Source of the DNA: Ananas comosus
Lineage: Eukaryota > Streptophyta > Magnoliopsida > Poales > Bromeliaceae
Length of the DNA stretch: 64,000 nucleotides
Assembly (NCBI RefSeq): GCF_001540865.1
Contig: NC_033623.1
Location: 4,341,833-4,405,832 of the forward strand
Direction: 5' to 3'
Shown: piece by piece, positions 1-12,407 of the stretch
Position numbering within the stretch: the stretch's first letter is position 1
Layout: the number at the start of each line of letters is the position of its first letter
The notes under the pieces: model-generated
Told to the model about the DNA's origin: nothing
Seen by the model: the letters and a program-made list of their open reading frames with translations, nothing else
Database searches by the model: none
Position numbers and translations under genes: made by a program

Positions 1-1480
1 TGGAATGCTTTTAGAAGCTCTTAGGATTTTGTGCTATAGAGTTTTCGGTCCTTAGATCAAAGACTTTTAGCCATTAGATTGAAAGTCAACAATGGTGGCT
101 CATAAAGGGACCGCCTAATGTGCAAGATCCAATGGCCAAAAGGATTTATGCGAAGGCCAAAAAGGCTATAGCATCAACTCCTTGGTGCTTCTAATAGTAT
201 CCTAGCTATAGAACGGCTTCTGTGCTTTTAAAAGTGCGGAGGCCTTTATACTTCCTCGTTATTTTCGATGATGGAACATCTGAATCGACGATCGGCCCTG
301 TTAGACTTAATCTAGTGTTTGAAAAGGCGCGAGGCGCAAGACTTACCGGAGCCTAGGCATGAGGTGCACAGCGAGGCACGAGCCTTAAGAAATCGAGGAG
401 CACATTTACTAAGCCTAATTTATTTTGATGTTGTACATTAAAAAAATCCCAAAATAAACATACAAAAATAAAATAACCATAAAAAAGTAAAGAAAACACA
501 TGCATATAGTTTAATTTGATGTTTTTGCTGACATTGCTGTTGTTTTTGCTGCCGCTACTAGTTTTCCTGCTACCGCTGCTGCTTCTTGCTTGTTCTGGCC
601 ACCGTAGCTTGCTGCCGCTGCTTCCTGCTGCTAGCGCAGTTGTTGTTGGATGCTCGACAAAGAGAGAATGTGGGAGAACACGAGACAGAGAGGAGGGGGT
701 GAGCGGCTGGTTTCCTAGGGTTTTTTTGGGTTTACTTCAAGATTTTTCAAGTATCTTAGTGGGTTAAAGTATAAATTCAAATTCAGGACCCGACAATCCG
801 AAAACTTGAATCCAAAATCCCTATCAACTTAAATATTGTGAGGCACGCACCTTAGCAATAGCACTGCGCCTTGCTATTGCTGAGGTGCTAAGGCGCGCGC
901 CTCAGGCATGCCTTTTCAAACAGTGACTTAATCCATACTATTTGAATACTATATAAAATACTTAGAAACTAAATTTCATAGTTTTTTTAGTATCATTTAC
1001 GTAGTGATTGAAAAGTCTCGAAAATTAACTATTTTAATAGTCTATATGAGGCGATTGCAAGTTTAACGGTATAGAAATATACAAATTGGATGAAATTTTG
1101 GTAGAATTTTGTTTTTACTAGCTAAAGTTAGATAAGTATCTCTAATCTAAAATCCAAGCCCTCTATCATTTCTTTTTATGAGATTTTTATTTTAAACTGT
1201 TCATTTTGGAACCACTCGATCACAAGATAAATGATGTCGAAAAATTAGAAAATTTAACTATTAGATACTTTCAAATAGTGTAGATCAAGTCTAACAATGC
1301 TGATTGTCGGTTCGGATGTTTCATTATTGAAAACAAAGTGGAAGCATGGGAACCTCCATGCTTATTTGTAGCCTCACTCTATACATATATATGCATACAT
1401 ATATGCATACATATATGTAGCCTCACTCTATACATATATGTATGCACATATAGGGTCGAGTTAGAATGCTATTAATAGTT
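1..1480. repeat. Long direct duplication, copy 1 (cut by window edge)
   Basis: This block recurs almost base for base at 3339-4833, about 3.34 kb downstream. It holds MITE-type sequence and the same nested hAT MITE in both copies, so the duplication happened after that insertion. The copy ends exactly at a single N (1481). Beyond it the two copies differ. Short open frames inside it are not genes. Confidence 0.9.
313..925. mobile_element. Non-autonomous hAT MITE (copy in duplicated block 1)
   Basis: A 613 bp element flanked by a perfect 8 bp target-site duplication, acttaatc (305-312 and 926-933). Its ends read TAGTGTTTGAAAAGGC on the left and CACTGTTTGAAAAGGC on the reverse complement of the right, so they are imperfect terminal inverted repeats. 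An 8 bp duplication is the hAT signature. The GC-rich subterminal repeats (ggcgcgaggcgc) are also typical. It has no transposase and so would need one in trans. Confidence 0.85.
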
Positions 1481-1555
1481 NAACGAGCTGGAAGCACGGA
1501 AGGCTCCGTGCTTCCGATAGCATATAGGCTCATATATATATATATATATATATAT

Positions 1556-2085
1556 AGAGTCCGGCTACTATACTCTTATGAGTACGATCGCCCTCGTACT
1601 CATAAGTTGTTTTCAATGATAGAGCTTCCGAAACGACGATCCACACAGTTAAACGTTATCTAGAGCATTTAAAACTGCTAGAAATTAAATTTCATAAATT
1701 ACCTTACGATCAAAAGCTTACAAAATTGACAATTTTTTACGTTCGGTATGGGATACTTGCTAGTTTAACGGTGGAAAAGAATCGGAATAGGTTGAATTTT
1801 TGATAGAAAATTCTATTAACTACCTAGATAAAGATCAATAACTCCGATCTTAAATTAAAGGATCCGATCATCCATTTTTAGGACGTCGTTCGATTTTGAC
1901 CATTCATTTTATGCCCGCTTGATGGACTTTATTATGATTTCGAAAAATTACGAAATTTATTTTCTAGAAGTTTCAAATACTCTAGATCATATTTAACGGA
2001 GTGGATCGTCGATTCGGAAGCTCCATCATCGAAAGCAACTTATGAGTACTAAGGGCCCACTACTCATAATAGTATAGTAGCCCTA

Positions 2086-2089
<4 letters not shown>
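1556..2089. mobile_element. Palindromic MITE set between (TA)n tracts (Micron-like)
   Basis: The left end, gagtccggctactatac, and the right end, gtatagtagccctactc, are inverted repeats. Both sides are (TA)n tracts (about 1531-1556 and 2089-2117). The outer inverted repeat continues into the tactcataag region. Flanking by TA microsatellites recalls the rice Micron family, which targets them. The link is by architecture, not by sequence match. Confidence 0.6.
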
Positions 2090-2118
<29 letters not shown>

Positions 2119-2121
<3 letters not shown>

Positions 2122-2655
2122 TAGGCTGGTATGCTTATGGAAGCATGGAGCCCTCCGTGCTTCCACTTTGTTTTCGATGTTCGGACTTTCGAATCGACGA
2201 TCGGCTCCGTTAGAGTTGATCTGGAGTATTTGAAGTACCTAGAAAATAAATTTTGTGATTTTTCGATTCATTTGCCTAGTGATCGAAGGGGCTCAAAATC
2301 AATAATTTTAATGGCCGTGGTGAGCCGGTTGCAAGTTTAACGGTGTAGAAATATCCAAATCGCATGAAATTTTGATAGAAAATTCTTTATACCATATAAA
2401 ACAAGATCAATAACTTTGATCTAAAATTTTAATGTCATATCATCATATTTTGTAAGATTTTTATTTTCAGCTGTTGATTTTGAGCCACTTCGATCACTAG
2501 GCAAATGATATCGAAAAATCGCAAAATTTATTTTCTAGATACTTCAAATATTCTAGATCAAGTCTAACGGAGCCGATCGTCGATTCGAAAGTCCGAACAT
2601 CGAAAACAAAGTGGAAGCACGGAGCGCTCCGTGCTTCCATAAGCATACCAGACGC
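2119..2655. mobile_element. Foldback MITE with ~200 bp inverted repeats
   Basis: The first ~200 bp (from ggtatgcttatggaagca) reappear inverted at the right end (to tgcttccataagcatacc), leaving a central loop of roughly 120 bp. The left flank is (TA)n. The right flank is (CT)n then (TA)n up to about 2725. It shares internal motifs such as gttttcgatg and gatcggctccgtta with neighbouring MITEs, so these belong to one family group. The open frames in it are incidental. Confidence 0.7.
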
Positions 2656-2656
2656 A

Positions 2657-2725
<69 letters not shown>

Positions 2726-2727
<2 letters not shown>

Positions 2728-3206
2728 TAACAAACGGGCTCTGTTACTGCCGATTTGTTTTCGATGATGGAACTTCCAAATCGACAATCGACATCGTTGA
2801 ACATGATCTATACTAGAAGTATCTAGAAATCAAATTTCAAATCTCTTCGACATCATTGACCCAATGATTAAAGGATTGCAAATTTTGAAATTTTAATGGT
2901 TTGATATTAGGCGTTTTCTCGTTTAACGTTGTAAGAAATCTAAATCAATTGAATTTTGGTATCTATACATTTGATCTTAATTACAGGACTCCTATCATAA
3001 CTTTTTGCAGGATATTTATTTTTAGCCGTACATTTTTGTGTCCACTTGATGGACAAGAGAATAATATCGACAAAGCATGAAATTTGATTTTCAAATAGTT
3101 TAAATCGCTTGGATTATGTCCAAAGGTGCTGATCGTCGATTTGGAAGCTCCATCATAGAATATAAATTGTTAGCAACAAAGCCCATTTTATCGATAGTGT
3201 TCTAGC
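2726..3206. mobile_element. Third MITE of the same family group
   Basis: It starts after the (TA)n tract with cagtaacaaacgggctctg and ends with an inverted counterpart (agcaacaaagccca) before a (GT)n/(GA)n tract. Internal words such as tttgttttcgatgatggaa match the neighbouring elements. The borders are approximate. Confidence 0.45.
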
Positions 3207-3338
3207 TCAACTCATTGTGTGTGTGTGTAGAGGGAGAGAGAACGAGAGAGAGAGAGAAAGAGATTGAGCTAGAGTGCTTTTTGAAGCACCAAGGGTTTTG
3301 TGCTATAGAGAGAGGGGGAGAGAGAGAGATAATTGAGC

Positions 3339-4833
3339 TGGAATGCTTTTAGAAGCTCTAAGGATTTTGTGCTATAGAGTTTTCGGTCCTTAGATCAAAG
3401 ACTTTTAGCCATTAGATTGAAAGTCAACAATGGTGGCTCATAAAGGGACCGCCTAATGTGCATGATCCAATGGCCAAAAGGATTTATGCGAAGGCCAAAA
3501 AGGCTATAGCATCAACTCCTTGGTGCTTCTAATAGTATCCTAGCTATAGAAGGGCTTCTGTGCTTTTAAAAGTGCGGAGGCCTTTATACTTCCTCGTTGT
3601 TTTTGATGATGGAACATCTGAATCAATGATCGACCCTGTTAGACTTAATCTAGTGTTTGAAAAGGCGCGAGGTGCAAGACTTACCCGGAGCCTAGGCACG
3701 AGGCGCACTGCGAGGCACGAGCCTTAAGAAATCGAGGCGCACATTTACTAAGCCTAATTTATTTTGATGTTCTACATTAAAAAAATCCCAAAATAAACAT
3801 ACAAAAATAAAATAACCATAAAAAAGTAAAGAAAACACGTGCATATAGTTTAATTTGATGTTTTTGCTGACATTGCTGTTGTTTTTGCTGCCGCTACTAG
3901 TTGTCCTGCTGCCGCTGCTGCTTCTTGCTTGTTCTGGCCACCGTAGCTTGCTGCCGCTGCTTCCTGCTGCTAGCGCAGTTGTTGCTGGATGCTCGACAAA
4001 GAGAGAATGTGGGATAACACGAGACAGAGAGGAGGGGGTGAGCGGCTCGTTTCCTAGGGTTTTTTTGGGTTTACTTCAAGATTTTTTAAGTATCTTAGTG
4101 GGTTAAAGCATAAATTCAAATTCAGGACCCGACAATCCGAAAACTTGAATCCAAAATCCTATAAACTTAAATATTGTGAGGCACGCACCTTAGCAATAGC
4201 GCTGCGCCTTGCTATTGCTGAGGTGCTAAGGCGCGCGCCTCAGGCACGCCTTTTCAAATAGTGACTTAATCCATACTATTTGAATACTATATAAAATACT
4301 TAGAAACTAAATTTCATAGTTCTTTTAATATCATTTATGTAGTGATCGAAAAGTCTCGAAAATTAACTATTTTAATAGTCTATATGAGGTGATTGCAAGT
4401 TTAACGGTGTAGAAATATACAAATTGGATGAAATTTTGGTAGAATTTTGTTTTTACTATCTAAAGTTAGATAAGTATCTCTAATCTAAAATCCAAGCCCT
4501 CTATCATTTCTTTTTATGAGGTTTTTATTTTAAACCGTTCATTTTGGAACCACTCGATCACAAGATAAATGATGTCGAAAAATTAGAAAATTTAATTATT
4601 AGATACTATCAAATAGTGTAGATCAAGTCTAACAGTGCTGATTGTCGGTTCGGATGTTTCATTATCGAAAACAAAGTGGAAGCATGGGAACCTCCATGCT
4701 TATTTGTAGCCTCACTCTATACATATATATGCATACATATATGTAACCTACATATATGCATACATATATGTAGCCTCACTCTATACATTTATGTATGCAC
4801 ATATAGGGTCGAGTTAGAATGCTATTAATAGTT
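3339..4833. repeat. Long direct duplication, copy 2
   Basis: Near-identical to 1-1480. The differences are scattered substitutions and a short extra stretch of tacatatatgcatac repeats near 4745. It continues past the point where copy 1 meets an N. Confidence 0.9.
3651..4263. mobile_element. Non-autonomous hAT MITE (copy in duplicated block 2)
   Basis: Same 613 bp length and same perfect 8 bp duplication acttaatc (3643-3650 and 4264-4271) as the element at 313-925. Because target site and duplication are identical, this is a duplicated copy and not an independent insertion. Confidence 0.85.
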
Positions 4834-4950
4834 GTCGCTATCATACATGGACAACAGAGGGACCCACCATTGCTGACTCTTGATACAAGAGCTAAAAAGT
4901 TGATAGCTTGGTGCTATCTATAGCATTCTAGCCACCTCTCTCTCTCTCTC

Positions 4951-5052
<102 letters not shown>

Positions 5053-5074
5053 CATGCTGTACGGGGTTTTTAGC

Positions 5075-5591
5075 AATGTTGATTGCAGCCCCTTATTATC
5101 AGTATAGCATCAGTGGTCTCTTGTTTCATGCTCCAATTCCTTGCATGAATCTTTCAAAGCCATAATAGCTTGGAAACTCCATGAGCCATAGCTCTAAATT
5201 CTGCTTCAATGCTTGATCTTGTAGCAATTAATTTCTTCTTGCTACGCCACGTGACCAGATTTCCACCGACAAAAGTACAGTAATCAGATATTGACCTTTC
5301 TATGATCAAACTATTCTGCCCAATCAGCATCTAGAAAAGCCTCCATTTTCAGGTCTCCATTTTTTGAAAAAGAAAAAAGCAAACCTTTACCTGATAAAGA
5401 TTTCAAGTATCTCAGTACATAATTTCTTGCATGAATATATTAAGCCATAATAGCTTGGAAACTCCATGAGCCATAGCTCTAAATTTTGCTTCAGTGCTTG
5501 TTCTTGCAACAACCATTTTCTTCTTGCTATGCCACGTAATCAGATTTCCACCCACAAAAATATAGTAATCAGCGAACTTCTATCATCATAC
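5075..5591 (-). pseudogene. Ty1/Copia RNase H fragment, left part
   Basis: The minus strand reads as Copia RNase H: a frame with GDLKMEAFLDADWA (the DADW is the conserved RNase H start) and then words matching YCTFVGGNLVTWRSKKQ and EFRAMAHG, with stops and frame changes. A second partial copy of the same domain lies at about 5430-5590. The fragment is interrupted at 5591 by the LTR at 5592-15912 and resumes at 15913. It is dead and cannot encode a product. Confidence 0.75.
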
Positions 5592-6609
5592 TGTCACGCC
5601 CTGGGTCTCTTTTGTAAAGCCTTTTCAGAAAAGGGGTCAGTTTGAAAACATAGTTAGCAAAAAGTGCCCTTTTTTTTGAAACACAATCTTGCCCACGGGA
5701 TGAAACAAACTTGCCATAAATACAGGAACTCTGTCTACGCGGATAGAGTCTCCGCTGCATTTGCACGGCGTACCACTGCAAGCACAAACCACAACACACA
5801 CTTACACAAATCAGTAATCACAATGCACATACTCACATATTCAATCAGCTAGCATCCTTAAGATGATGCATGCTCTAAGCACTTCGTAGGCGTGATGCAC
5901 AATACACTAATCAGCTCTATTATTTAAAAGTGTTTTTCATCCGTAAATTTTACTTTAAAAACCAAATATAGCGATAAATCTAGAAAATCTTTTTGAAAAC
6001 CGTTTTCCATACGAAAACTCATTCTTTTGAAATTCGACTATCACGAGGGGTAGAAAACTATTTTGTCATAAAATCACAAGTACACGATCACCACTATTAT
6101 AGATAGTAAACAAATTTCCCTATTCATTTATTCTCAGAATTAACCATTCACATGAATCAAACAATCAAATAACTGAACCACGACAAGTCTAATTTATTAA
6201 CGAATAACAAATAGGGGTAAAGATTAGAATAACCAAAATCCTCACCGCCAAAATCACCTAAAATGGGGAGGTAAGAAACCAACAAGAGGTCTCTCAGTGG
6301 GCATCGCAAGTTGACGAGGGCGAGTGTACTCACTGGCAAATAGAGTATAACCAAAAGGACAAGGACAGTAGCAAATGATAAACAGCAGGAATGAATAATA
6401 GTAAAGTACCTATCGCCACTGTAAACAACAGTAGTAAGTGCATCAACTATATATGTAGTCCAAATACCCAATTACCTTGCCATATTGGTTTAAAGACCTC
6501 AGACGATGCCGCAAATTGCTCACCCACCGGTATATAAGCCCAGCTAAGCACCTCGCAAGGGGACCTGTCCAATTAGGTTGCATAGATAGAGATCATGCAG
6601 AGACACTAT

Positions 6610-7115
6610 GGTATCGTTTGGTTCGGGGATGAGCAAAAAGTGGCTATTCCAAGAATAGGTATAAATTGAGATATAAGCGGGGATTAAATCAATTTTGCGT
6701 TTGGATGAAAATTGGGCTGGGAATAAAAAAAAAGTGTTTGGTTAGGTAAGATAGAATAAGAATTAAAGTGGGTAGTTATAAATAAAAAATAATGATATTA
6801 TCTCTTTCTTTATATTAGAATTTGAATTTTTATATTTTATATTTATATTTTAGAATTTAAAATATAAACTTTTAAATTTTAAAATTTTAAAATCTCAAAT
6901 TTACAATTTTAAAAATTAAAATTTTAAATTTTAAACTTTAAATTTAATATGAAATTTTAATTTAAAAATACAAAATATCAAATTCTAAAATATACAAAAA
7001 ATTTAAATATTAAATTTTAAAATTCAAAATTAAACATTTTAATTTTGTAATTTTAAAAATTATAAATTTTAATTTTTTAACTTACGAAATTTAAATTTTA
7101 TAATAAATAAAAAAT

Positions 7116-7146
<31 letters not shown>

Positions 7147-7332
7147 TCACGGGTGGAACAAGCTGGATTATCCCAGTTTGTTCCCCAAGACTAGTTCCCA
7201 CCCGTTAACGGGCTATCCTAGAATAGCCCGTTAAGGTGGGAATTAGTGTTCTCACCAATTTTTTTTTGTGTTTGGGGGTTAAGGGTGGAATAAATCTTTA
7301 TACCACCCTTACCTCCCCAACCAAACATGGCC
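6610..7332. mobile_element. Tourist-like (PIF/Harbinger) MITE
   Basis: The left end is GGTATCGTTTGGTTCGGGGA. The inverted right end is GGCCATGTTTGGTTGGGGAG. The GTTTGGTT core is typical of Tourist-like elements. A 3 bp tat sits on both sides. The interior is an AT-rich, gene-free stretch with a (CT)n tract near 7110-7145. Confidence 0.65.
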
Positions 7333-7573
7333 TATAAGGCTACTATTAAATCATGATTTAATATTGAATAGAAGTAGAGAACACGAAATGCTAAGTCTAG
7401 TGGTGGAGTGCTCAACATGTAGTGTGTGTGAAATCAGTAAAGGAGTAAGGAAAGAATGTTACTGAGCTAGCACCACTATCAACTTCAGATCGAAGCATCC
7501 ACCTGTAATCGTCGAAGCACCTAACACCCACAGTGCACTAGATTGTCGATCGGACCTACGAAAGATCCACAAG

Positions 7574-7916
7574 CAAGGTTTTAAGTGCCCATCGGCACGG
7601 GCCGTATCCACCGTGCCGTACCATGCCAACAAAATATCAGCATGATACAGATCCCGTGCCGATGGCACAATTCAAAACTCTCTATTTTTTAAATTAGTAA
7701 GTAATTTTCTCAATAAAGTTCAAAAGATGTGATAAAAAAACATAATAAATAGTTAGAATATTTTGTTGTTAAAAAAAATAAATATTTCATGTTATTATGT
7801 GTCGACACACAAGAATTTTTTTGACCGGCACGCATCGGCACGACTTGGCACGCACCGTACCGTACCGTGCCGGCAAGTTTCCGGCACGATCCCGTGCCAC
7901 GGCATTTTAATCCTTG
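7574..7916. mobile_element. hAT MITE with perfect 8 bp target-site duplication
   Basis: A 343 bp element with termini CAAGGTTTTAAGTGCC and (inverted) CAAGGATTAAAATGCC, flanked by tccacaag at 7566-7573 and 7917-7924. Its subterminal regions are packed with the words cggcacg and cgtgcc. A near full-length copy lies inverted at 56070-56411. Its ends resemble those of the larger hAT that starts 61 bp away at 7978, so it may be mobilised by that family. Confidence 0.9.
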
Positions 7917-8360
7917 TCCACAAGTTAAAGGCTTAACCCTAGGTGGCTTGAATATACCAATGTCACAATCTCGAAACCAAGGTTTAAAGTGCCGTGGCAC
8001 GGAGGCGTGTCACTCTTTCCCTGACATGATACGGCGTAGGCACGCTTCCGTACCGACACATGGTATGCTTGCGTGTCGATGGATATGCATAATCTCCTAC
8101 TGGCACATTTTGGCACGGACTTATTTTAGTGTTTTTGGTTCCAATAAGCTCTTATAATATTATTTTGAAAGATTTAGACATAATTATGAATATTTGCTAT
8201 GTATAGCTTACTATACTCATCAATTAACATGCATTTAAGCTTTTTGTATGTAAAGTACAACTATACTTGCTGCAGAATAGAAATTAAAATATAATAATAA
8301 AATTTACAAGTACAATAATTATTTAAATTTACATCTTTACATGAAGATGACTACTTAATT

Positions 8361-11300
8361 TCACATAAATTGTCGCGCTAGATCATATGGCATATTGTCA
8401 TCTGCAGATACAAGATTTATTTGACAATATTGATATAAATATTGCTGGTATTGTGAGAAAGTCATATATTCCTGATATATCTCATTGTATTGTTGGAGAT
8501 AATCTACATATGCAACTGGATCGTGAATGTAGTGAACAACAGTCATCTGTGGCATATGGACTGAAACATCATAAGGATAAAGATTGTACAGAATAGAAGA
8601 ACTATAATATGTGTATGCATACGTATCAGTGGACGTAGATTCACCATATGAGCTTTCACTATGTGATGGTACAGATGGATAGTAACTTGATTGTTTTTGC
8701 TCCAATTGATGTGGGATGGATTGGGATTCACTCTGAGTGCCATGAATTGATGCATCATAATCAAATATCCCTCCATAAAGGCCATGTTGATATAAGAGAT
8801 ACAATGATACCGAAGTACTATCAAACTATATGTGCAAAGTATCAACATTTCGTGGATGTCTAGTTGATTCTGCTTCCAAACTTCTCATTTCCTCATATTC
8901 TTATTGTGAGGACCTCTTATCTTTTCTACGGTCATATACCACTCCAGATGTTTGACGTGGTCGAGACCCATGATCAGCATCTTGAGTGGCATGCGTGAAT
9001 ATTTGCTCTTCAGTAAATATAAGACCACCTCTACCCTCATGTTGTTTTGGTGGAATGAAGTCGCCGCCATTCTTATTGCTATCAGTGGTATCATCATCAT
9101 CATTACTACATTCATCTTTAGACCGTGGTAATCCAGAATCTGTTGATGTTGATGTATCACTAATTCACTATCATCATCTTGTGGGAGTGCATTAGGTTCA
9201 TCTAATTGACCCATCGAGGTCATTTTTTTCTCTTACCATTTCGGACAGTCATTGAAGGCCTCTTTGTGATATAAGATGTTTTCTCCTTTCCAGATTGACC
9301 CTGAGTATGACGTGAGCGATTATGTCCAGGTCGTTGCATAAGACGGTCAAATTCTGCATCAGAGTCATGTGCAGGATTTTGGGATTCTTCTTCCAAAATT
9401 GTTTGTTCTTGCACATTATTTTGAGACCTTACTATATTCTTGTCAGTCCATCTTTCAATATCACTAATTCCTACTTCCTCAATGATTATTCTGAATGATT
9501 GTGGTGGATCTCTAGGCTCATCGAGTAACAGGTCCTCTTGATTGTCTCTATCTTGTAGTCAATCAAGTATGGGGTCTGATTCATCATTGATAAGGTTTGT
9601 ATCTGAGAGATCATAAGTTTTTAATTCCTTTTTCTTATCATACTCTTCTTTCACGTATCTTAAATGGAAGCTCATATTATAGTGGACATAAACTAGCTTC
9701 TCTAATCAAGCGTATGTTAATCGGTTACGCACTTTGGTTGTAGTAGTGCGAATGTGCTCCAGTTGCATTCACATCCACTAGACGTTGTCGTTTGAGATAA
9801 GACACGCACAAGTCTTTTTAAATGCTTTGCTGATCTACCATATTGTAGCCACCACTCAGCTGTACAATTAAAAGTTAAAAATATATCAAATTAGATTTAT
9901 CGTCAGGTGTAAAATGTATAAATTATGGAGTTACTAGGATCGGTATTGTGTCTTCCGTTAATTGCACCCGCTTTTTCAAAAGTTTCAAAGGATTCACAAA
10001 ATATTTTTTCCTTTATTATGATAGTATAATAATCAGCAATCAGCATATTAACATCTAGCAATTAATAATACATTGAAAAAGTCATTATACCCCATTTATG
10101 GAAAGGGCAGCATGTGTTGAATCCCTCTCCAATCTTTTGATGACGTTTGTAACGCCTTCAACAGTTCATCATCAAATCCAATATTATAACGATGGTGGTA
10201 CAATAGATTAAGATAATAATCTATCATTAAGAAAGAAATTACTCCATTAACAATGCAAGAATACAAATGAACAATCACTAATAAATAGTTTTTTTTTATA
10301 ATTTGTAACTTACCTGCTAGGTGTAGATCCCGACTTATCTGAACATCCCAACGTCTGTCAGTAATATTTAGATAAGATTGACACCACAACGGATTATTTT
10401 TTTTGATATATTATCTTTAGCCATCCTCAGTTTATAATAGACATGTCCTATTTGAGGTATTTTTTCCTGATCCACTAAACGAAGGACTATGTATAGCGGG
10501 TCCACAATATCAACAATCTCTTTCACATAATAATCTCAAAACTTGGCAGACATAATTATTTGCTCAATCAATTTTACATCAGCTATGGAGGTATAACGAG
10601 ATGTTTGCCATTCATCTGATGCAAATATGGACTTTAATCCATTTTTATTTTGAAGGATACTGTTTAGAGCAATAAAATTTGTGGCAAATCGTGTGATACC
10701 AGGACGTATGAGTTATCGTCCTATGAATAAGGATGTCAATGGATATGGATATTCGAAATTTTATCCGAATTCGAACCCGAATGAAACGGATATATCCCAT
10801 GCTAAATGGATATGGATTCGGACATGGATATCAAAAATAGAAACCCGACGGATATGGATTCGGATATGGATTTTGACTGTACCCGACCCGACCCAAACCC
10901 GAATTTATTTTGTATTATATATAATATATATATAAAAATTTGATGTTATATTTGAATTTGTATTTTAAAAATTTAGATTTAATATAATATATTTTGAAAT
11001 ATTGAAAAAAAAAATAATTGTTTCGGGTTCAAATTTTCGGGTTCGGGTTCGGGTTCGGGTTCGAGTTCGGGTTTCGGATTTTTGGTTAGGTTCGGGTTTG
11101 GATATGGATTTTTAAAATCTGTCGGGTTCAGGTTCGGGTCTCGAGTTTGGAGTCGGGTTTAGGTTCGGGTTTTTGAAAATCCGCCCCGAATCCGATCCGT
11201 TGACATCTCTACCTATGAATTTCACCATTAAAGCACGGACCGAAACATGATTATACAAATCCTTTGATACACATTGTGTAGTATCTATAGTTTTTTTTTA

Positions 11301-12407
11301 CCCGATTTATCTCACCAAAGTTGGACATCATTAGATTTATCTTACTAAAATAAATGTGAATGCCTTTGCATTAGTAGTTTACTAGCTTTCTTGAAGTTTG
11401 GACCATTGTCCGATACAACTTGTACCACACATTTCTTACCAACCTCACCTAAAACTTGTTCCAATAATGCATATATATAGTTGGCATCTTCAAATCGACC
11501 GGTCGCATCGACTGATTTGTAGAAGTTCACGTTGCCATTACAACATATTAAAAAATTATAATGCTCAATTTTGTCGGTCCTGTCCAACTATCATACATCA
11601 AGGTAAAACCATACATCTCCCTCTGTTATTTGAAGTTTTTTATCCATGAATGAATGTCATTGACCTTCGCGTCAAGGTATTTGCTAGAGATCTCATACGA
11701 TGTTAGGGCTTCAACACTTGGACCCTTCTTTTGTATGGTAGCGATCATTGATTTATAATATGAAGTGCTTGTCGCATGGGAAGGAATATGACTGAAGTGA
11801 AAAAATTTTGCTATTACTTGACCAATTCTGCTTTTTAATCTTTTTTTAGCTTTGTATCTATACACTGTTGTTGAGCATCTGGGCCAAGAAATGCCATTGG
11901 GTGTATATCTATAATATTTGGATGTCTTCCACTTTTTTCTTTTGGTCATTTTTTAAATCTGTCGAACATGCGGCTAACAGAACCACTTTGAGCTAAACTA
12001 AATGGTGCAGAGCCAGATCCAGACCCACCACGATATCAAACTGAGAGCGTCCAAATTGTGCTCTATGTCGTTGGACTTTATCTTGCTGCAATATTTCTTG
12101 TACAGATGCTTCTATGACAGCTCTAGTATCAGCATTCAATTCATCATCTATTCCATCATATGGTTCAAGAGGGGGATATTCAGCCGCTCGTTTATCTAGT
12201 TCATCTTTGATTGTCCCTTGTTTTCTTTTTTGCTACTTTTGAGTATTCTAACTCAATTTTCATTGCATGTCTTATCTCTTGAGGGACTTTAGGGCAGTTC
12301 GCTACTTCAGAAAAATCCTCAGTGATATGTTTCTTTAGGAGGGTGACACCTTCGTCCATTCCGATCATATTACAGTAATTGCACTTCCAATGAAATCTAA
12401 TTCCCAT
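8361..12407 (-). pseudogene. hAT transposase (BED zinc finger, DUF659, hATC), broken
   Basis: Read on the minus strand, the parts appear in the normal order. A BED-type finger comes first (WKCNYC...HI, about 12400-12300). The DUF659 domain follows (IGQVIAKFFHFSHIP ... DIHSWIKNF at 11.95-11.63 kb, then VVQVVSDNGPNFKKASKLL at 11.5-11.35 kb). The central domain comes next (LKSIFASDEWQTSRY, IVDPLYIVLRLVD, about 10.7-10.4 kb, then ITDRRWD and a YYLN block). The hATC dimerisation region is last (AEWWLQYGRSAKHLKRL and TSSGCECNWSTFAL, 9.87-9.67 kb). A Tyr/Gln-rich tail runs to 8361. Stops, frameshifts and a MITE at 10728-11211 break it. Such enzymes cut and paste hAT elements, but this copy is unlikely to be active. 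Confidence 0.85.
10728..11211. mobile_element. Non-autonomous hAT-type element nested in the hAT transposase
   Basis: A 484 bp insertion with a perfect 8 bp duplication cctatgaa (10720-10727 and 11212-11219). The ends are TAAGGATGTCAATGGAT and (inverted) TAGAGATGTCAACGGAT. The interior carries a ggttcggg tandem array at about 11025-11160 and its complement-like counterpart near the left end. It splits the transposase coding region. Confidence 0.85.

Noticed and set aside
516..767. 83-codon Leu-rich frame, repeated at 3855-4106
   Set aside because: It lies wholly inside the hAT MITE, and its two copies come from the block duplication. It looks like a signal peptide only because of ctgctg repeats.
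8361..8804. 147-codon Tyr/Gln-rich frame as a separate gene
   Set aside because: It lies inside the hAT termini and downstream of the hATC domain on the same strand, so it is best read as the transposase tail.
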